Shown piece by piece: positions 27,325 to 38,809 of a stretch of DNA of 64,000 nucleotides. Each line of letters begins with the position of its first letter. Positions within the stretch are counted from its first letter, which is position 1. Both the position numbers and the translations under genes were made by a program. Under the pieces are notes generated by a model. It was not told where the DNA came from. It did no database searches and saw only the letters and a program-made list of their open reading frames with translations. Location: positions 303,280-367,279 of the forward strand of contig CAMXCT020000446.1 of assembly GCA_947184155.2 (NCBI GenBank), in the 5' to 3' direction. The stretch comes from Cladocopium goreaui. Taxonomy: Eukaryota > Sar > Dinophyceae > Suessiales > Symbiodiniaceae.

Positions 27325-30300
27325 TCATGATGCGGCGGCAACACCCTCCATCGCTTTACAAAACAGTTCTGAGCGTTCCAGCATGGCGTTGTAGATGTTG
27401 ATGAAGAAAGCCTCGACGCGACTGGTTTTTCGAACACTGTCGGCCATGGCTTCTATGCCAAGATGAAACATGGCTTTTGGCGACCAAAACGAATGGGGCA
27501 ATGAAAGAAGACCAGAAAAGTGACCCATTTGGGAAAGTCAGGCAACTGCCCAAGGTGGATCATTGATCTGTTCTTGAGAAAATGAAAAGATCAACCAGAC
27601 GTTTTGCATCTGCTATGAAACATTGCCACCAAAAAAGAGGAGTGCTTGATGTTTTCAACCCCCCAGAAAAATCGGAAAGTCATGCGGGACCATCTCATTT
27701 CCACGGTGAAAAACAGCCCGCCTTCCGCTCTTCCGGAGGCATGCTGGTCAGTTGCGACTGCAACCTGGGCCTCGATTTTTTTCGTGTCCCGGACGGAGGA
27801 CTGTTGACCCAGAAAACGGCTGGTCACTTTAGACATTGAGAAACTATAATTTTGAGCCCTTCCCAACTCGGAAAATGATCTTGAAGTGACTCATTTCAGG
27901 TCGCTGCAGATGATAGGTCCTTTTCCCTTGATCGCATCTCTTCATATCTGTGTGAAAGCCTGGATCAAAGTGTCCAAAAACGCTAACACTTCTGGACTAA
28001 TATATTGCCAATATACATATATACATCATATATATATACCCTAGGATACCAGAAGCGGTTTTTAGAATGTCTCTTGTTGAAAAGCCCGTTTCCACTCATA
28101 TTCAAACGTCCTTTCGTCAGAGGTGGCAATTGGCTACTCCAAACCTGTTGTTTAGACATGTTCTAGATTGTTCTAGTGTATACCTGACCACAGGCCCGCG
28201 CAGAGCCATGTTTTACTCGCAGCATCGCACATTGCACATCACACCATGTCCGAACCACAGCTTGGAGTTGATCTCAACCTCTTTTACCTCTTGTCCTTAA
28301 CACAGCAGAGAAGGGGGCCCACTAAAACCCCCAGAAACACAGGCTGGGAAACAAAGTAGTCCAAACACGCATCCCACTGCTATAAAGCTAGATATTAATT
28401 AATTGAAGACCAGGGTCTTCTTCCGTTCCACACGGTGCTTCATAGTGCGAAGCCTCCCACACAAAATGAATCAATCTAAACTATTGCTGCCGGATGATAC
28501 TGATCATTGATCAAACAATGCCTATCCAAACAAGGCTTCCGGCCTGAGCTTGGTGCATTTGAGGAGCCAGATGTGTCGGCGCTTGGGATGTGCTCTGGCT
28601 GCAATGCCTCAGCCAGCACTCAGCAACAAACATCTAGGATGGGCCACCACCCGCCACCACCCCATCCACATCACACATCCACTTTATCCAAGATAAGATG
28701 CACTTAAGCCAGCGCATCGCATCCTCGTCGACAAATGTATGCCACATTCTATAGTTAGCCCCTCAGCACAACACCAAGCACCCAGGTGGGTAAACATGCA
28801 CCCCAACGCGCCCACACATACAATTCGCACGCATGGTTCACCACGCTTTCACATGCCCAGGAACTGTACTTCAGGACGTCTTTGCTGAGATGTAGTAGAA
28901 CCTAAGCTAGGCCAGCAAGTGGGAGAGACAAACACAGGATGAAACACAAGCCACTGACATGTGCTGCACATGTACTATACACGCTATGCAATATTTGCCT
29001 CAAAAGGGAATATCCCCTTAAACACAAGTTTTGTATGCCATGCCAGCTAGCATAGTATGTTGTGAATTTCCGACCTCAGACAGGTTATTCTCCGAGAGTG
29101 GGAAATAAGATAAAATAAGCACAATCAAGCGCTTGCTGAGTCACATGAATTTTTGGTCGCATCAACCATCTGTTTTTGTTCATCCTGCAACACGTGTGGA
29201 TTGATTGGGCTTTTCAACAACAGACATTCTAAAAACCGCTTCTGATATCCTAGGGCAAACATATTGCACATGGCATGCCAGCAGAGTCCCCCAGTCCTGA
29301 TATGTTCTACGCACAGTACCTTGTAGAGGTCCACAAACCGAACCCCGTTGTCATGGAGTTCTTGCGCTGCACTTTCCGGCCTTGGACAGCTGACCGGGAT
29401 ATGGGACTAGCAACCAAGATCAATCAAGTACCCTCCAGCAAATTAACATAGACCCTGCCAGATAGGGGTTGAAAGATTAGTTTCCTCTAAAAAAATGTGA
29501 TTTTCAGGGTCTATGTTAATTTACCAGAGGGTAAGATGTGTAGGGTATAATTTATCCCGAACCCAACAAAATGTGTACTTATATTCTAGCGACATGACAT
29601 GTACTTTTGAGGTTTGGAGTAGCCAATTGCCACCTCTCACGGCAGGATGTGCTAGTCAATAAATGATATAAATTAAATGTTGTATAGCATTCCAGGGATT
29701 GGTAAAATGTCCTATTTATATTATTAGATATCACCCAACTATTGGGGATATAATCTCCAACAGATACTTGAAGGTGATGTTAAAATCACAAAAAAGGGGC
29801 AATTGCCAACCCTGCATCATGACTGTTTCATAAATAGGTAGACCAACCATAGACCAACCTTGGAATAAGAACCACTGTAATCCAATTGCTGCCACGGCGC
29901 AAAAAGCGGCCATGGCTCTCGCTGATGCTGAAGATGTTGGTCATAGAATTCCTCATGAGGACAGCGCCAGGGATTGGGATTGTGCATGGAAATCAAGACC
30001 GGGAATTTGACATAGGCATTTGGTTGATGTACAAAAAGAACAATTAATTGTAAGAGTCCATTGGGTAATTTCACCAACACATTTTTTAAATTTCACCCGA
30101 ATGTTGTACTGTTGGTGAGAAAAACAGGCCCAATACCAGTTCAACAGTTCAACACCCCAGGGAATTCAAACATCCTAGATTCACTGCTGCACTGGTCAAA
30201 TGGAGAATTTGATGATCCGGGCGCTGTGCAAGCACCCCCAGTAGAGTGTGATTCAGCCAGCTCAAGATCACTCTTCCGTTATATGCCTTCGCAGTGAACA

Positions 30301-31958
30301 ACTCGTTGCCATCCTTCTTTTTCACCTGAGCCATCAATCCACCCAGGGCTGATCAGAAGTAAGGGAAAACAGGCAAAAGACACTGGACCCCCAAGACTGG
30401 CCGGCTGAACCAGATTTTGCTAAAATCTTCATCTTTGAACTTATTAGCTTCATAGCCATGAAACCATTCGGGGAAGGAACGGAGGCTGGGAGTGAGGGAT
30501 GCGCTTAGACCTGCAAAATGCTAAGAAGTCTTGGTAGGCCACATCCAACTGCTCAGCAAAGGTCCCTGTACCAAAGTATTCAAAGTCCTCACATAGCAAA
30601 AGCCTTGGCTGGGCCAAGCGAGAGCTGCAGGACCTGGAAGACTGGATGTGACCTTCACTATGATCCCACAATCACAACGTTCTTGGCAAAAGAAACTTTT
30701 CTGCATTTTGACTTGGCAAGTTTCAGGGCGCCAGCGTTGCACACATATAGCAGCCCTAGATTGAGGGTATGCATGGAACAGAATCGAATGATGGTGTGGT
30801 GAAATCCCTTCAGATGTCGGAGCGGACCTGAGCAAAAAAAAGCCCCGGACTGTTGATGATATATCTAGATGATAACGTCTTTTGGGGATATCCGGATGAT
30901 ATTTCTTACAAAAAATATTGTCCCATAAAGTCTAAAACACTTTTAAAACCCATTGGAGTAAGATTGATAGTATGTTGGGTTCTCCATGGAAAACATAGTT
31001 GATAATGATTGGAACAGCCAGATACTCAAACCTCGAAGATTCATTGCTTCAGACATGTGTGCCCCCCACCTTAGTCATCAACATGTGTGGATTTGAGATA
31101 TTTCATCGATCTATATGATATCACTTAAGCGCACAGAAAAAATACAAAATCATATACATCAAGCCCAATCCGTTCGAGGTGCAAAGTTGTCTGTCTTTTA
31201 ATCGGCGGGCTAAAAATTGCTCCAATGAGAACTCTTCATGTAACCAGCGACTGGTTGGGCCCCCATTGTAATAAAGATAGGCCTCATCCCCCTTTGTCCC
31301 AGCTGCACAGCGGTAACAGACCTGTTGGCCTTGCCATGACGCTGTAAAGCGCCACACGTCACGGTGGAACTCCCAATCGCCACGGAGCTCGGTCACACTA
31401 AACCTCATGTTGGAGCGGCACAGTGGCATACCTGCACGGGCAAGGTCAGCACCTGTGAGGGGGCGTCCACCTGGCCCTGAACGTGGGTGGACACCTTCGA
31501 AGGCCCAATTTAGGGACCACACCAAGCGTTCCCATACCACATTGAATGTTCGATTTTTGATGAGTTTGTCCCTCCCAATGGAAAAGACAAGCCACCTAGA
31601 GTGGCGCACGCTTTTGGGTCTAAAGAGTGGAAGATTTACAAAAATCCCCACCATCTTTTCCACCCGGACTTGCGTCCAGAGCCGGGCCGCGTCTCCGTGG
31701 AGCCCGACGGGCATGTGGTCTCTTGAAGCAGGTGAACAGCATGCCCAAGGTTCTTGCATGGCCCGCGCATGGTCCCAATATGAATGCACATCACAAGGGT
31801 CCACCTCCACTCCCACAGTGTCAAACAAGTAGTTTAGTATCCGATGTGGGTGAATGATGGGGAACACCTCCACTTTGGCATTGCCAACTGACTTTTTGTC
31901 GAAAACAGGAAGGCGAATAGTTTCAATTTCCTGGATCAAATGTCTTTCAACCCTGCGA
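27325..31958 (-). CDS. 3' part of a dinoflagellate multicopy gene, several exons
   Basis: In transcript order, minus strand: 31958-31196 (see own entry), about 30830-30700 (HTIIRFCSMHTLNLGLLYVC), about 30640-30490 (LCEDFEYFGTGTFAEQLDVA), about 30335-30230 (KKDGNELFTAKAYNGRVILS), about 29950-29880, 29385-29300 (ELHDNGVRFVDLYK), about 29290-29125 (HAMCNMFALGYQKRFLECLL) and a terminal exon about 27475-27325 (FHLGIEAMADSVRKTSRVEA ... stop TGA at 27325-27327). I associate this exon order with a large gene family of Symbiodiniaceae, possibly transposon-derived; function unknown. The viral element lies 3-4 bases beyond the stop codon. Exon edges are approximate; the chain is inference from order and style. 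Confidence 0.55.
28041..28145 (+). pseudogene. inverted partial copy of the 29215-29260 exon
   Basis: The plus strand repeats almost exactly the minus-strand exon segment encoding LGYQKRFLECLLLKSP (two differences in about 45 bp). It then continues open, and at 28121-28144 has GGTGGCAATTGGCTACTCC, which also recurs inverted at about 29617-29634. The order of the two blocks differs from that in the exon region, so this is a rearranged inverted duplicate, probably non-functional. Confidence 0.55.
29429..29533. repeat. MITE family A variant
   Basis: TACCCTCCAGCAAATTAACA start and ATTTACCAGAGGGTA end, with arms containing CATAGACCCTG / CAGGGTCTATG. A sister copy with the same interior is at 62870-62981. 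Confidence 0.7.
31196..31958 (-). CDS. conserved exon of dinoflagellate multicopy family, CxxC
   Basis: An open frame of about 250 codons follows the acceptor TTCGCAG. Notable segments: PVGLHGDAARLWTQVRVEKM, RNAFEGV-type tryptophan-rich stretch VVWERLVWSLNWAFEGVHPR, SVTELRGDWEFHRDVWRFTA and the zinc-like pair CYRCAAGTKG. The ELRGDW...C-x2-C core recurs, to my knowledge, in many uncharacterised Symbiodiniaceae proteins and has a transposase-like look (an HGD segment and a late zinc pair), but I cannot assign catalytic residues. The frame stays open to 31121; the last about 25 codons are probably intron. Confidence 0.6.
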
Positions 31959-32029
31959 ACTGAATAATATATTAATTGGTATCCCCTTTTGAAACTAGCC
32001 CCCTGCAGTTCACATCAACACAGAAAAGG

Positions 32030-34150
32030 GGTCGGTTTATTCAAAGCAGCATCCAAGGGGCGACAGGGATGTCTGCAAAATTCCAGAAGTCCCGTGCATC
32101 GTTTTTTCCAGATTTGGAACCCAGTTTCATTGTGTCCGGATGAACAGCCGATCCACTTTCCTAAGCCAAGCGGCATGGGCTATCCATGTCATGTATGATT
32201 CTACCTGGAACTTGATTAGGGGGAATTTTGTAGTCAAAACCCAACATCGATCTAAGTTGGTTTGACTATGTTTGAATCGTTTTTTGACCCCATTAAAATT
32301 CAAATGATAGAGATCCGATTTTGCCAAACATTTGAATGCCTGAGTTGTAAGAAGATAGCACCTCATTTGTCACAGTAGTGAAATCAATAGGGACCAATAG
32401 GTGGGAACCCGACTCCTATAGGATTTTGAATTGGCATGTTGATCAATAAGAATCAAGATAGTAAATTTTAGTGAGCAACATGCTAATTCAAAATCATCCG
32501 GCTGCAGACCCTTAACACATCCTGCACGCGCCATGGCCCATGGCCACCTGCCCAGGATCTGCAACTTGATCACGGACTCGTCGCATCGCACGCTTCACCG
32601 AGGTTGCCTTGGCTGCGTTTGGGAAACAAAGCAGAGAATATAGTGGATTGGGGAACCTAAACAGCGTCCAAATAATGGGAAGTCCATTTTGTTTCCACTT
32701 GGAGATTTGCCTGTGGCATGTCATGAAAATTCAAGATAAGCAAAATCAACCGAAAAACCTCATGATGCATGCATGCATATTTTTGCCAAAGGGCACCAGA
32801 AGCGACATCATCGTAGTGCCCTTCCAATGCGACTGGAAGATTCGTATTCACACCTGCGCTGAGGGGCGCACAACAAAAGATAAAAGGCATAAGGGGTCTC
32901 GTTGATGGACCTAATCGGCTAATAAGCTCACATACCCCCATGCATGTGATCATATCACTCATACCACAATTAAATCATATCACCCCAGGTATTTTCCAAA
33001 AATGTTGCTCAAAATATGTTGATCCAAGATATGTCGTATGTGCATGCATGTGTGAAACGGGCTGGCCCATTCTTTTCACCCTTGACAGCTGGTCAAAGAT
33101 TCGGATCCCCGAAGTCCTGCCTCATCTATAGTCACTCCCAGCGTGGCTTCTCACACAAGTCAAATGTCCAAACATGTTTTCCATGGTGGTCGGAAATGTT
33201 GAACCATCAGGAGTTTTCCAGAAAAGTAGTAGCACATAATGGTATATCCTCTACTACAATCCTTGTACCACACACTGGCGCAACAGCTGAGGCTCAGGAC
33301 AACCTACGAAAGCTGCAAAACTACACTGGCCCTTCCAGTTGGCATCGAAAGACTGGCTCCTAAGATGCGTTTAGAAACACACCAGACCGATCTTTTCGAA
33401 ACACAGATCAACCTACTTAATCTTGTAGGCTGAAAGAAACGCTTGGAACTCTGAGCATGCCGAGTTGGCAGCGTCGATCAGGGTGGGCATCTTTCCCAAA
33501 TTGTCCGCCTCAAGCAAGAGCAAAATATATGGGGAATTTATGCTATATGGGAATTTGCTAGATCACACCCACATATCTTGTATGTCTTGTATTTATATTT
33601 TACAATTAAACAATATAGCTAACCTCAAAACCCTTTTCGGTTGAGATCGTGATGTAGGGCACGACCATAGTAAGGAATTGTACTAAGGGACATAACTTAA
33701 CATGTTGATATGTTTGAGCGGCCTTGGCCGCATCCACCGCTTTCTGCAATTTGGATCTGATATCACGAAGCTTGTCCAAGTGGGGCTGAACCTCCAGCAG
33801 GATCGCATCTGCCACTGATTGGCTCCTAGGTGAACATGTGACCACTCACAAGGCCATTCAAGAAAACAATGAAGGGGCATGGCAGGTTATAACCCAGAAT
33901 TTGTATACTAAAAAGCAAATTCACAGGAAACTAGATCATGAAGATTCTTGAATAGCTGGGAATTTCAGTCCTCTAATTGTTGAACAATAATAGAAGGACC
34001 ATGCATACAAATCAGCCCGATGCACATTGAGCCCAGATCACTCGACCCAATTTGCTCCGCCAAGGCTCATCGTGCTGAGCTTGTCACCCAGGCTGGCCGC
34101 AGTGGAGATGTGGTTGCCAAGCTTGGTCACTGCCTCATCGGATGAATATA
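32030..34150 (-). CDS. further exons of the multicopy gene
   Basis: Minus-strand islands: about 34140-34040 (SDEAVTKLGNHISTAASLGD, ending DKLSTMSLGGANWVE before a TGA), about 33830-33650 (LDKLRDIRSKLQKAVDAAKA, coiled-coil-like), about 32860-32765 (VALEGHYDDVASGALWQKYA) and about 32165-32030 (HPDTMKLGSKSGKNDARDFW after CTTAG). They are short, in different frames, and separated by AT-rich introns. Each is plausible alone; joining them is inference. Confidence 0.45.
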
Positions 34151-34409
34151 CCAGGGTATATGCTATCGATGTGTGATATTTTCAGATCATACATTGTAAC
34201 AAATATGATACTGATATAATTATATAATTTTAGATTTCCTTTTGACTGGAGATGGCAGGGAAACAAGACGATGGTATGATAGAATTCAAAAACATCGATC
34301 TATATTATAATTATATTATTATTATGATGCACCTGGAAGCTAGGCCATGAACAAAAACCTTTGCTAGACACTTTTTCCCGTTGGCCCCCCACAAAAGACA
34401 CCCACAAAG

Positions 34410-34470
34410 GAAAAGTGCCAAAAAGGACCCCCCCCCCCCGGGGGGGGGGGGGGGGGGTTCCTTTTTGGCG
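34410..34470. repeat. GC homopolymer hairpin
   Basis: GCCAAAAAGGA, a run of about 11 C then about 18 G, then TTCCTTTTTGGC: a perfect hairpin with a poly-C/poly-G stem. Run lengths are likely unreliable in any assembly. Confidence 0.7.
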
Positions 34471-34589
34471 TTTTTTTGATTCTTGGGCAATTTCAAACCA
34501 ATAGGAAAATCACAAGCCGGAGCATCCAAAGACTGGGGATTGAATCGATATCAGTTGCGCACTAGGCCATTCCAAAAAGTTCTTGCCAG

Positions 34590-34890
34590 ACCATTGACAG
34601 TTTGTCCCGCTGCTCAAAACAATCTGAGCCTGATTTCCCTTTCGCTGCTCCTTCTTGAACTCAGTGTTCTTCTTCTTCTCTTCGGCTTTCCTTTGCGTTT
34701 CAGCTTCCTTCTCCTCACGCTTCTGTTTTTGATCTTCGGTCTCCTCTTTTGGCTCTTTTTCCTTGTCTTCTTTTCGTGTTTTCTTCCTTTCCCTGGTGTC
34801 ATCATCCTTTGCCTTCTGCTTCTTCTCCTTTGCAGTTGCCTTTGAACCTTTCTTTTTCTTCCCTCCTTTTTTGTCCTCTGGCACACTGCA
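34590..34890 (-). CDS. Lys/Glu-rich exon
   Basis: The frame reads SVPEDKKGGKKKKGSKATAK, then alternating K/E repeats (EEKEAETQRKAEEKKKNTEF) to KKEQRKGNQAQIVLSSGT. It is a highly charged, helix-prone or disordered segment typical of the other exons here. Edges are uncertain. Confidence 0.5.
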
Positions 34891-35139
34891 TGGGGAGCTG
34901 GGGAGTGGACACACATGCACTGGCATACATACAGATATTGAATGCATGTATGCAGACAACCACGCACTGCGCGCAGAGAAAAAAATGACAAGAGATGTTG
35001 TAGCTTGACTAGGCGAAGAACATCAAACACAATCATTCGATCCATGGATTGTACCATATCGATATAATACGCAGCTTCCCTGAGGGCATTATATGAAAAT
35101 TAACCATATATGATATAAATGACGTAGAACATATCCATA

Positions 35140-35470
35140 GTGTGAGTTCTCCAGCCTCTGAGCTGGAACTGGAAGAGCTTCCTGAAGAATCTGAGTCAGA
35201 CCCCGAATCCGATTCAGAATCGGAGGAGCTCGAAGACTTCTTTTTCTTCTTTCGTCCATGGTCTTTCTTTCCGCTTGCCTTCTTCTTCTGGTGCTTCTTT
35301 GCCTTCTTTTCTTTGGTGGAAGCCCCCTTGTCACTGCCATCCTGTTCTGCTGCGCGGAAAAGTTCAGCGCAAGTCACATCCTCGCTGTCTTCGGTGCCCT
35401 CCTTATCCCAGATAAGGTATTGGCGGGTCTCCTTAGAATGCGAGGAAAAGGCATTGAGCTGGACAACACA
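35140..35470 (-). CDS. Lys- then Ser-rich exon
   Basis: The frame reads RQYLIWDKEGTEDSEDVTCA, then ELFRAAEQDGSDKGASTKEK, a lysine block (KASGKKDHGRKKKKK) and a serine/aspartate run (SSSSSDSESDSGSDSDSSGS). The ATG-like start assigned by length is a GTG inside the frame, so the exon extends upstream of 35377. Nuclear or SR-like character is only a guess from composition. Confidence 0.55.
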
Positions 35471-35520
35471 CTAGCCACTAGGTATCGATCGATAGTTATC
35501 CAGAATGTCTCAAAATAGGG

Positions 35521-35740
35521 GGGGGCCAAACTTTTTTTAAATATATTATAATGCAGGGGTTTGGGGCACCCTTGGGCACCCTTATTTTGAGATATCCCCC
35601 TATAAAATACCCCATATATTATAATTTTTAATATAAAATACCCCAAGGGACGCTAAAGTGACAATAATGCATAATGGGGGTGTTCCCTAAAAAGATATCC
35701 TACAATGATCCTATTGGAAACGATGCACTGTGTAACAAAA
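35521..35740. repeat. AT-rich inverted segment with CCCC/GGGG edges
   Basis: TCTCAAAATAGGGGGG at 35509 and CTTATTTTGAGATATCCCCC at about 35580 form a foldback; short ATAAAATACCCCA direct repeats follow. No coding frame. Confidence 0.45.
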
Positions 35741-35744
35741 AATC

Positions 35745-36062
35745 TTATCCCAAAACGAAGTGAGAGTCTGGTGTATCTCTCCCGTGACAATCGGGATGCG
35801 GGCGAATCTGATGCACACTTGCATCTGTATCGTTCTCCTTGCTCTCAATTATTGTTTCTGCCACCGTAAGACTTCCAAACTTGGCTGTCATCTCGGACTT
35901 TGTCATCCACACTCTACTTCCATACGACCGGTGTTTGGATTTCTTCTTGCATTCGATCATGAAATCGGAATAAGCCCAATGCCCCTCACATGCGGCCCAC
36001 TGCTCAAGAAGCACTTGCAGCTTATCCGAACTCCTGTAGGCACTTTGGCCTGCGCGGCGCAC
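35745..36062 (-). CDS. exon with MTKSEMTAKFG motif
   Basis: Open frame of 105 codons: SSDKLQVLLEQWAACEGHWA, then GSRVWMTKSEMTAKFGSLTV and AETIIESKENDTDASVHQIR with PHPDC. The order [basic W-x-T-x-x-E-[ML]]...[KFG]...[I-x-x-K]...[RPHPD] is one I associate with recurring Symbiodiniaceae exons of unknown role. It fits between the low-complexity exons on either side. Confidence 0.6.
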   Translation of the reverse strand: MRRAGQSAYRSSDKLQVLLEQWAACEGHWAYSDFMIECKKKSKHRSYGSRVWMTKSEMTAKFGSLTVAETIIESKENDTDASVHQIRPHPDCHGRDTPDSHFVLG

Positions 36063-36494
36063 CTCAATCGGAGTGGACTTGCCTCAGGCCCGGCCGGAAG
36101 CTTTCTGGCTGGTGTTGTGGACTCACACAGATCTTGATATTACTGACCGAATCAATGAAGGAAATCCACTGGTCCATATATAGTTTCATGTTCCTGAAGA
36201 TATGGATGGGAGGAAAGAATGGGTCTACTCTATATTTGAAATTTTCTATGTTAATCACCAGTCCATTGGTATTGTTGATCAAAACAACAGGACAAATTGC
36301 TTTGATGGAAGCATCGTCCCTGGTCACACTGGAAAAAAGCCCGGGTGGTACAACTAGCAAGGAACTCTCATCGACAAAGACATGACCCGGTGTGGGGCCT
36401 ATTGATCGATATGCTGTGTCAAAAATACGGGTTTACCACTGGCATGTTCTATGGATTAAGAACATTAAAAAAAGTGTTGGTGGCGAGATACTTT

Positions 36495-37092
36495 TCAGCG
36501 ACCGGCTGAAGCGCATATATCGCGCGTGTGCCGCCTTCTTCGCTTGAATCCTTCTAGCTTCCTCCTCCCTCTGACGCCGCGTCTCCTCATCATCATCACT
36601 CTCATCATCATCATCATCACTGGGCGGTGGAGAGGGATCAGGCGGAGAGGGAGCAGGCTGAACGCTCTTGGAACTGCTGCGAGTTGAAGGACTCGGGGTT
36701 GTCTTTGGGGTCTCAGTGCTTGGGGTCCCCTTGCTGGACAAGAGCTCTGCAGTTGAAGCCCTAGTCAGGCACTCCTGTACAGCCTTGGAAGTGTCAGGTG
36801 TCAAGGTTCTCTCAAGCTTCGCTTCCACTGAAGGTGGCTTTGCAGGCTTTGCAGCCTTTGCCTTGACAGCTGTTCTTGGTGGCGGTGTTGACTCGGGCTG
36901 GGGCTTGGCATCCTCCAGAACCTCTTTGCTCTGTATCTCTCTGGTTAGCCTGGGTTTGGCCGACTTGGAAGGTGGCGGCGGGTTGACTTTGGGCTGCATT
37001 GCTGCCAATGCTTGCTGCCCTTCCTTGATCGCTTTCTCCACTTCTGAAGGTGTCGCTGGCACAGTCGATGCTAGCGAATCTGGCAGTGAGCG
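36495..37092 (-). CDS. Pro/Ser/acidic low-complexity exon
   Basis: After a CAG acceptor the frame reads WSIRSLPDSLASTVPATPSE, then VEKAIKEGQQALAAMQPKVN and proline/serine-rich sequence (PAPSPPDPSPPPSDDDDDES), then a charged helix (TRRQREEEARRIQAKKAAHA). The (PS)n and D-runs are trinucleotide-like expansions. It is probably a disordered linker of the same large gene. Confidence 0.6.
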
Positions 37093-37474
37093 GATGGACC
37101 ACTGGCATAAAATATTGTATAAATTATAAAAAAAATATCAAATGACCACTCTTTTAAAGTGACAAAGGGCCGAGGGCTCAGTTGTAAAATATAAACTTAT
37201 ATATAGTAGATCTAGATCATATACATGATGGCCTAGGTTGGTTTCCAATATAGACCGGCCCCTACTGATTTGAATTGTTTTGAAGACATCCTGAACTAAA
37301 TCTTAAATCTGGGAGATCAAATTAAGATGCTTTAAGACTTGAGAATTGCAATGCGATTTATATTGATTTACTATATATCATATATTATCATTACAACCTT
37401 GAAAATGCATATAATCCCCAGATTAGATGTTTTGGTGCCACAGGGTGCATGACACCAGCTGATCAGCCCACATC

Positions 37475-37937
37475 AGGCTGAGATGTTGGCGGTTCAACCT
37501 GATTTTGGCATGGCCCACTATGCCACTTGGTTGCGAGCTGGCAGGGTGGACCGGTGCCCTGCAGAGCCTGCATCGTGCGAGTCCATGTGCTGAAGTTCTT
37601 TCCTCTTCAGACTTCCTTTGCCCTTTGGCATTTGAGTCCTGGCAAATACATGGATTAAAACCAAAACTATGCTCGTTCAACTATGGCTGCTATGGTTTTT
37701 TTCAGCATTCATGATCGATCGATCTATCTAGAAACTATATGTTTTCGATTCGTTCTGACAAGATGGACCGATTACAATTTGGGGATGCTGAGTTGCTCCA
37801 CACCAACCCAGGCAATCTCGGGTCTCCTCTCAGTAGTTTGGTCACCATCATCACTTGACTCACATGCGTCCCGAAGGGCTGCCTCTTGAGCCCTCCGGGC
37901 AGCCCTTGCTAAAACGTCTGCTACGTAATCTGCCATG
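37475..37937 (-). CDS. two short exons, one with a candidate start codon
   Basis: About 37937-37800 reads MADYVADVLARAARRAQEAA, then LRDACESSDDGDQTTERRPE. Its ATG follows a pyrimidine-poor leader, so it may be the gene start, though CATGGCAG could instead be an acceptor. About 37640-37528 reads MPKGKGSLKRKELQHMDSHD. If the first ATG is real, the minus-strand gene begins here and the exons at 38.8-46.8 kb belong to another gene. Confidence 0.4.
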
Positions 37938-38672
37938 GTTGCTCACAAAAGAACCTACCAAACCGGCCCCAAATGGCCCCAGAGCCTGCAAATGCTGCTA
38001 TAGATGTACCAAATCATTGATCACCCTGAACCATCAATCTTTTAACACAAAATCATGTTTTTTTGATGATTTTTGGGGTTTGGCCTTTCACGGATAATAA
38101 CGTCCTTTCACGGATAATAACGTCCGTTCACGGTATTTTCACGCTTATTCACGCTTGATTCACGGTAGCATGGTTGTCCAAAATATTTCAAGATGATCAG
38201 TTACGACATGTTCTGTTTGAGAGTCATTACAATGGGAGCTCACATTCAAATGTCGATGTATTTCACCCATCGTATGAGATCAAGCCTTGCACCTACCCCA
38301 GGTTGCCCAAACAAAAGCAGATATCCAGCTAATAGTATAGTTAAAATTCAAATTTTCAAAATTTTGCTATCAACAGGAAATGGGATTCCAAAAACAATGC
38401 GCTTGGACTCCAGGGCATCCTAGGGTAGCATCCATCGGGCTAATTTGGCATCTAATTTTGGCCATGGCGCCGTTTTGGCATGAAGAACGGGGTTGATCCA
38501 TCCTGTTTAATTATAATCCAGGCCTCCACTAATAACCGGGTGATACCGACCAGCTTTTTTTTCGCTGATCAAAAAATCCTGCAACTCACTAAGGCAGGCG
38601 TGTCACCAACGAAATGGTGCCTCCCAACCAACTAAAACACAGTTGGTAGAACTGCATACATGGGGACTCATG

Positions 38673-38781
38673 GCAATGTCTCAAAATGAGGTGGCCTTTT
38701 CTCTTCAGCTTATAAAGTCATTATTTTTTCCTTTAAAGTGACATTTTGGGTCCCAAGAAGGCAACCTCATTTTGAGACATA
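38673..38781. repeat. palindromic element with TCTCAAAATGAGGT ends
   Basis: GTCTCAAAATGAGGTGGCCT and the inverted AACCTCATTTTGAGAC flank a TCATTATTTTTTCC centre. Foldback MITE. Confidence 0.6.
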
Positions 38782-38809
38782 CCCACATGACCACACACTC
38801 GGTTACCTG

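Noticed and set aside
34311..34529. Frame encoding a poly-proline stretch
   Set aside because: The prolines come from the poly-C/poly-G hairpin; flanking residues are not protein-like.
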